The translations under genes were made by a program, and so were the position numbers. The notes below the pieces were generated by a model that saw nothing but the letters and a program-made list of their open reading frames with translations, made no database searches and was not told the DNA's origin. DNA of 8,120 bases, taken from contig CANJYI010000114.1 in the NCBI GenBank assembly GCA_947478975.1, forward strand, positions 1 to 8,120, written 5' to 3'. Below, piece by piece: positions 4,723-8,120 of this stretch. The DNA is from Chthoniobacteraceae bacterium. Lineage in GTDB: Bacteria; Verrucomicrobiota; Verrucomicrobiia; Chthoniobacterales; Chthoniobacteraceae. Numbering within the stretch: position 1 is the stretch's first letter; every line of letters starts with the position of its first letter.

Positions 4723-7437
4723 CTACGGGAGGAACGAAAATTCCGGGGTAAGCAGCAGGGCCCATACCGCGTCCTCGGCCCGCTCGCGCCATGCGGTGGC
4801 CAGGCGTTTGGAGGGCGGGTCACCCGCCCTGAGGAGGGCCTCGGCCTCGTAGATGGCGGTGGTCGAATCCGGATGGAGGTGGTTGCTCCACATCACCGCC
4901 TTGGTGAAACGTGGCTTCCGGGCGAGCTCGCTCTCCTTGCAGGGAAGCACGCGAGAACCGAACCCCTCACGGACAAACTCCGCAATCTGCTGCTGCTCCT
5001 GCGGGGCCGGTTCGCGGCCGAGAATCCGGAGGTAGAGTGCCCGGGCAAATGCCTCCGGAGAGGACGCCTCCAGAGCCAGGGCAGTAAACGCGCTGTCCTC
5101 GCTGAGGCGCACGATCCGCGAGCCGATGACGCCGTTGGCGATGATGGCCGGCTGGAGCAGGTCGGGGGCATCCTCGCGCGCCGTTCTTGGCTCGGGTCGT
5201 GATTCACGCCAGCCATTGACGCGCAGCACGTCGGCAAGCGCCTGGGCCACGGGCTTCGCCAGCGAGGGGCGGTCGCGCTCGTTGCTGAGTCCGACCAGTT
5301 GCCACGCGCGCTCGGGGTCGCCGAGGCTCAGGAAGTCCTTGATGGTGCGGCGGCCGTCCAAGTCGAAGTTCAACGCCTCCGATTCGAAGTTTTTTCCCGC
5401 GACAAAAAAGAGGGAGTCGAGAATCTGCTCCGCGGAAAGGCGGCGGCGGCTCGGGGCGGCAAACCGGCGGTCCGCGGGTTTACACGGCCTGAACGCAGCC
5501 GGGTCGGCTTGTCTCTGGTAGGCGTCCGAAAGCATGATCTGCCGTGCCAGCAGCTTCGTGTCGTAGTTGAGCTCCACCAGGTGGCGGCCCAGCCATTCCA
5601 GGAGCGCCGGATGTGAGGCGACTTGGGAATCCCAGTCGTCCACCGGCTCGATGAAACCCCAGCCCATGAGGCGTTTCCAAATCCGGTTGGCCAGCACCTC
5701 GGCGAACCTCGGGTTGCGCGGATCGGTGAGGATGGCGGCGAGCTGTTCGCGGGTGTCGGCCGGGTCGCGGAGCGCCCCGGGAAGGGGCTCCTTGGAGAAA
5801 TTTAAAAGGGGAAACACCGGGCGGATCAACTCCCCGGCCTTGAGGGTGACCGTGACGTGGCTGTTTGGCTTGAGTCCCTTGGTCAGGCTGGTCTCCGGCA
5901 CCCTGAAGGAGTCGCGCTTGAGCATGGCGGAAAGGGCGAACAACTCGCCCTGTTCGACGGGGTGGGTGGGGGCGTCATGGCAGCGCGCACACTTCATTTC
6001 CATCGCCAGGAATGCCGAGGCAACGATCTGCGCTTTGTGCGCCATCGGGAGGTCGTTTTGCGAGGAGGTGCTAAAGCCGCCGGCACCACCGTTGAGCACG
6101 GATCCCTCCATGGCAATCAGAGCCGTGGCAAAGCGGTCCGCCGGCCAGTTGTCCCGCAGCGCATCGTAGAGAAACCAGCGGAACGGGCCTGAATTGTTGA
6201 GCGTGGCTTTGAGAATCGCGGGATTTTCCGCGAGCACATCCTGCCAATAGGGAACCCATTGGTGCGCCCAGGCGGGCCCGGCTAGAAGGCGGTCGACAGC
6301 GCGCGTGCGTTTGTCCGGGGAGGAATCCGCAAGGAAGCCGGCCAGCTCCTCGGCGGACGGCGGAAGGCCCGTGGCGTCAAGGGTGGCGCGGCGCAGGAAT
6401 GCTGCGTCCGTGGTGCGGCCAGGGAGGGGGAGGGCGCCCCGTGCCTCAAGCAGGAGCGTATCGATCATCCGGCCTGCCGGGACGCCACCCGGAGTGGGGT
6501 GCCGTGGCGCCACCGTGGAAAGCGCGGCCCGCGCTGCCGCGTGGCGAGCGGCCCAGAACGCCCCTTCCCCGGGCGGGGAAAGCAACGCATGGTCCGAATC
6601 CTCCTGCGCTGCACGCTGCTTGTGTACGAGGGCAGTCCAAGCCCCGTCGGTGAGTGCGGGTCCGTCAAAAAGCGGCCGGAGGACCGACCAAACGCCCTTT
6701 GCATCACGGAGCGAGACGAAGGGGGCCCCGGGCTCAGGGCGGAGATTCTTCCCGCCCACAAAGAACTCAAAACTGATGAGGCGCTCCCGCCCTTCCGATT
6801 GGACCGGCCCGATGGTTTCCGTGTGGCCCGGTTTGAGGAGGGCCATGGATTTGACCAGTTGGAGCTGCAGTTGGTCATGCACCGGCTCCGCGTCGGAGGC
6901 GCGCGGAGGACCGAGCAGTTTTTGAGTGATGGGCGTGGAAAACTGGGGGGTTCCGTCGACGACCAGCCGGCTGCCTTTGATGCCACGAAGCAGCAGTTCA
7001 TGCGTCCCGGCGGGGAGGGAGACCATGGCGGAAAGCCGGACGACAAAGGGAACAGAGCGCTCCTCGCGGACCCCGCGGGCATTGTATTTGGGAGGCAGAT
7101 GGGCGAGGGCAAAGTCAGTTTGCAGCCAGCTCTGAGTCTGGACCGGAGGCAGGTGCTCCCAGGAGGCAGTGAACCCTTGAAATTTATTTTTGTCCTCGGG
7201 ACTTCCCCAGTCTAGGGGGGTGCCATCGGCCCGGTTGAGGTGCTCAAAGACCTCCACGAACACGGACCCCTTTGGAACAGCGCGCAGGTCGGGCGGAGGA
7301 AGGAGCGGATTCTTAGCGGGCTGCACCTCTACCTTCGCCGGCTCCGCCGCTGACAGAGGAGAGGGCAAAAACAGCAGCACGCCGGCAACGAAGCCGAGGC
7401 AGGCGGACGCAAGGGGGATACGACCAAAGTCTGACAT
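4723..7437 (-). CDS. Secreted PSCyt2/PSD1 (DUF1549/DUF1553) protein with one CxxCH haem motif
   Basis: This 904-residue exported protein is of the planctomycete cytochrome type. Residues 1-30 form a Sec signal peptide ending SPLSA|AEP. Residues ~55-235 form a beta-rich N-terminal region (for example FVVRLSAMVSLPAGTHELLL, 131-150, then SRLVVDG) that resembles a PA14-like or other carbohydrate-binding beta fold; this is an inference. Residues ~323-500 match PSCyt2/DUF1549, with FLRRATLDATGLPPSAEEL (347-365) and PFRWFLYDALRDNWPADRF (418-436). A single c-type haem motif CARCH lies at 483-487. Residues ~565-900 match PSD1/DUF1553: NPRFAEVLANRIWKRLMGWG (575-594), LSDAYQRQ, RRLSAEQILDSLFF, LYLRILGREP (801-810) and WALLLTPEFSFLP at the end. 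No second CxxCH and no N-terminal PSCyt1 cytochrome domain are seen. It heads the minus-strand cluster and is followed by its usual DUF1501 partner. AAGG a few bases before the ATG is a weak ribosome-binding site. The substrate is unknown; polysaccharide or organic-matter oxidation at the envelope has been suggested for such pairs. Confidence 0.94.
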   Translation of the reverse strand: MSDFGRIPLASACLGFVAGVLLFLPSPLSAAEPAKVEVQPAKNPLLPPPDLRAVPKGSVFVEVFEHLNRADGTPLDWGSPEDKNKFQGFTASWEHLPPVQTQSWLQTDFALAHLPPKYNARGVREERSVPFVVRLSAMVSLPAGTHELLLRGIKGSRLVVDGTPQFSTPITQKLLGPPRASDAEPVHDQLQLQLVKSMALLKPGHTETIGPVQSEGRERLISFEFFVGGKNLRPEPGAPFVSLRDAKGVWSVLRPLFDGPALTDGAWTALVHKQRAAQEDSDHALLSPPGEGAFWAARHAAARAALSTVAPRHPTPGGVPAGRMIDTLLLEARGALPLPGRTTDAAFLRRATLDATGLPPSAEELAGFLADSSPDKRTRAVDRLLAGPAWAHQWVPYWQDVLAENPAILKATLNNSGPFRWFLYDALRDNWPADRFATALIAMEGSVLNGGAGGFSTSSQNDLPMAHKAQIVASAFLAMEMKCARCHDAPTHPVEQGELFALSAMLKRDSFRVPETSLTKGLKPNSHVTVTLKAGELIRPVFPLLNFSKEPLPGALRDPADTREQLAAILTDPRNPRFAEVLANRIWKRLMGWGFIEPVDDWDSQVASHPALLEWLGRHLVELNYDTKLLARQIMLSDAYQRQADPAAFRPCKPADRRFAAPSRRRLSAEQILDSLFFVAGKNFESEALNFDLDGRRTIKDFLSLGDPERAWQLVGLSNERDRPSLAKPVAQALADVLRVNGWRESRPEPRTAREDAPDLLQPAIIANGVIGSRIVRLSEDSAFTALALEASSPEAFARALYLRILGREPAPQEQQQIAEFVREGFGSRVLPCKESELARKPRFTKAVMWSNHLHPDSTTAIYEAEALLRAGDPPSKRLATAWRERAEDAVWALLLTPEFSFLP

Positions 7438-7500
7438 ATAACCTTTTTAGACAAACTTTGTGAAAATCAGAAACCTAAACTGAAGGAGGCTAAAACCCTG
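7438..7500 (-). promoter_or_regulatory. AT-rich leader/probable promoter region of the PSD1-DUF1501 cluster
   Basis: These 63 bases are markedly more AT-rich than the surrounding DNA and lie directly between the repeat end and the ATG of the first gene. On the minus strand they contain TCTAAAAAGG just before the start, giving a weak AAGG ribosome-binding site. I cannot pick a confident -35/-10 pair, so the promoter call rests on composition and position. Confidence 0.35.
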
Positions 7501-7974
7501 TTTTTGGGTCTTCGCTGTTTTCGGTGGGTACCTTCTTACTCACTCCGGAAGGAGCGGGCAGTCATCCACAGATGGCTCAGATTTCCGCAGATGTTTTTAT
7601 GGTTTCCATGGCGCTGTCAGCGGGCGATCTAGGAGATCTGCGGCTCGCAACCCAAAGCAGCTAATGTTTCGCATAGTGAGAGGGGCGCTCACGCTCCCGG
7701 AGGGAGCAAAGAGAGATAGCCGGGCGGCAGCGAAGCTTTGTGAGCGCCCCCGGTCCCTTCCAACGAGAGTGACGGCCCCGGCGGGGCCGGAGAATCACGG
7801 CGCGCGCACAGCGGGACGGTCTTGCGCCCCTCCCGGGGCGGGTCGCTGTTTTTGGCGAGACCGGTGGCGGCGCTCGCGGGGCTCGCTTGCCGACCGGCTA
7901 GCTATCGGCGGGCCCGCAGGGCCCGGCAGGCAGTGCCGGTTTCTCAGAGAAAGGGATCCGCACATTTGACTGAT
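7501..7974 (+). repeat. Long intergenic inverted repeat, right copy
   Basis: This is the second copy of the repeat at 1304-1685, in the opposite orientation. It starts with the TTTTTGGGTCTTCGCTG end and finishes with ACATTTGACTGAT. Apparently identical blocks are 7501-7541 and 7552-7608. Other conserved stretches include AGCGGGACGGTCTTGCGCC (from 7810) and CTTGCCGACCGGCTA (from about 7886). The two copies differ by scattered substitutions, a poorly matching patch near 7930-7948, and an extra ~81 bases at about 7703-7783 here. A reading frame at 7664-7969 lies wholly inside the repeat and shows no protein-like character. No transposase or terminal target duplication is visible. Confidence 0.9.
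7682..7750. other. Nested hairpin inside the right repeat copy
   Basis: GGGGCGCTCAC (7682-7692) is a perfect eleven-base inverted repeat of GTGAGCGCCCC (7740-7750). Inside it, GCTCCC (7693-7698) pairs with GGGAGC (7702-7707) over a GGA loop. Just downstream, CGGCCCC (7773-7779) pairs with GGGGCCG (7783-7789). The right arm of the large stem lies in the ~81 bases absent from the left repeat copy, so only this copy can form the full structure. Confidence 0.7.
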
Positions 7975-8120
7975 TTGGGGGGGCTAGGCGTCTAAACAAT
8001 AGGCCTGCTGGCCCTCTTTAGGAGAGCCGACCGAGTCGGACACTGCGTCCCCTAGATCGACGGCCATTCAAGGCTCATGCCTGTTCCCGAAGCGTCATGT
8101 CTGGCTTCCCAGAAGCTCTC
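7975..8120. other. Unassigned right edge
   Basis: After the repeat I see no supportable gene. Short potential beginnings exist on the plus strand (ATG at 8077 and 8097, in different frames). On the minus strand an open frame entering from the edge reads ESFWEARHDASGTG and stops with TAG at 8052-8054, which could be the C-terminus of a neighbouring gene. Small GC-rich hairpins (GGCC-TGCT-GGCC near 8002; CCGA-CCGAG-TCGG near 8028) are present. Too little sequence remains to choose. Confidence 0.4.

Noticed and set aside
3230..4852. 540-residue open frame on the plus strand
   Set aside because: It lies antisense to the DUF1501 gene and the end of the PSD1 gene, which have clear family motifs; the translation has no recognisable domain. 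Long antisense frames are expected in GC-rich DNA.
6305..7215. Several 200-240-residue plus-strand frames opposite PSD1
   Set aside because: They are shadows of the 904-residue PSCyt2/PSD1 gene, whose motifs and signal peptide are clear.
7664..7969. 101-residue plus-strand frame in the right repeat
   Set aside because: It is entirely inside the repeat. The left copy lacks about 81 bases (27 codons) of it and otherwise shows no codon-type conservation.
1304..7974. Composite transposon or insertion sequence
   Set aside because: The repeats contain no transposase frame, there are no obvious short terminal inverted repeats or target duplications, and the enclosed genes are ordinary chromosomal genes.
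8052..8120. Possible C-terminus of a minus-strand gene (ESFWEARHDASG..., stop at 8052-8054)
   Set aside because: Only 22 residues are visible and competing plus-strand starts exist at 8077 and 8097; there is not enough to call a gene.

Overview
The window most likely comes from a GC-rich member of the Planctomycetes-Verrucomicrobia-Chlamydiae superphylum, and Verrucomicrobiota is my best guess. The main reason is a gene pair almost diagnostic of planctomycetes and verrucomicrobia: a secreted PSCyt2/PSD1 (DUF1549/DUF1553) protein next to a Tat-exported DUF1501 protein. The beta-rich, repeat-like C-terminus at the left edge is also of a style common in secreted verrucomicrobial proteins. This assignment is inference from gene content; no rRNA or other marker gene is present.

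Layout, left to right: (i) 2-1222 (+), the C-terminal part of a beta-rich, probably exported protein whose start lies outside the window. (ii) 1223-1728, intergenic DNA dominated by one copy of a long repeat (1304-1685). (iii) 1729-2601 (+), the membrane zinc metalloprotease HtpX. (iv) 2602-2801, a convergent intergenic region with several hairpins. (v) 2802-3239 (-), a RidA/YjgF-family protein. (vi) 3368-4669 (-), a DUF1501 protein with a twin-arginine signal. (vii) 4723-7437 (-), a 904-residue PSCyt2/PSD1 protein with one CxxCH haem motif. (viii) 7438-7500, an AT-rich leader. (ix) 7501-7974, the second copy of the long repeat in opposite orientation. (x) 7975-8120, unassigned.

The minus-strand genes read in the order PSD1, DUF1501, RidA. 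The first two are 53 bases apart and are very probably co-transcribed and functionally paired at or beyond the cytoplasmic membrane. RidA is 128 bases further on and may or may not belong to the same transcript. HtpX (membrane protein quality control) is on the other strand with no obvious functional tie.

The most notable non-coding signal is the pair of long inverted repeats (about 380 and 470 bases). They bracket htpX, ridA, DUF1501 and PSD1. The same repeat end lies 43 bases upstream of the htpX start and 63 bases upstream of the PSD1 start. The right copy carries about 81 extra bases that complete a nested hairpin. No transposase, RNA gene, CRISPR array or complete novel defence system is visible.
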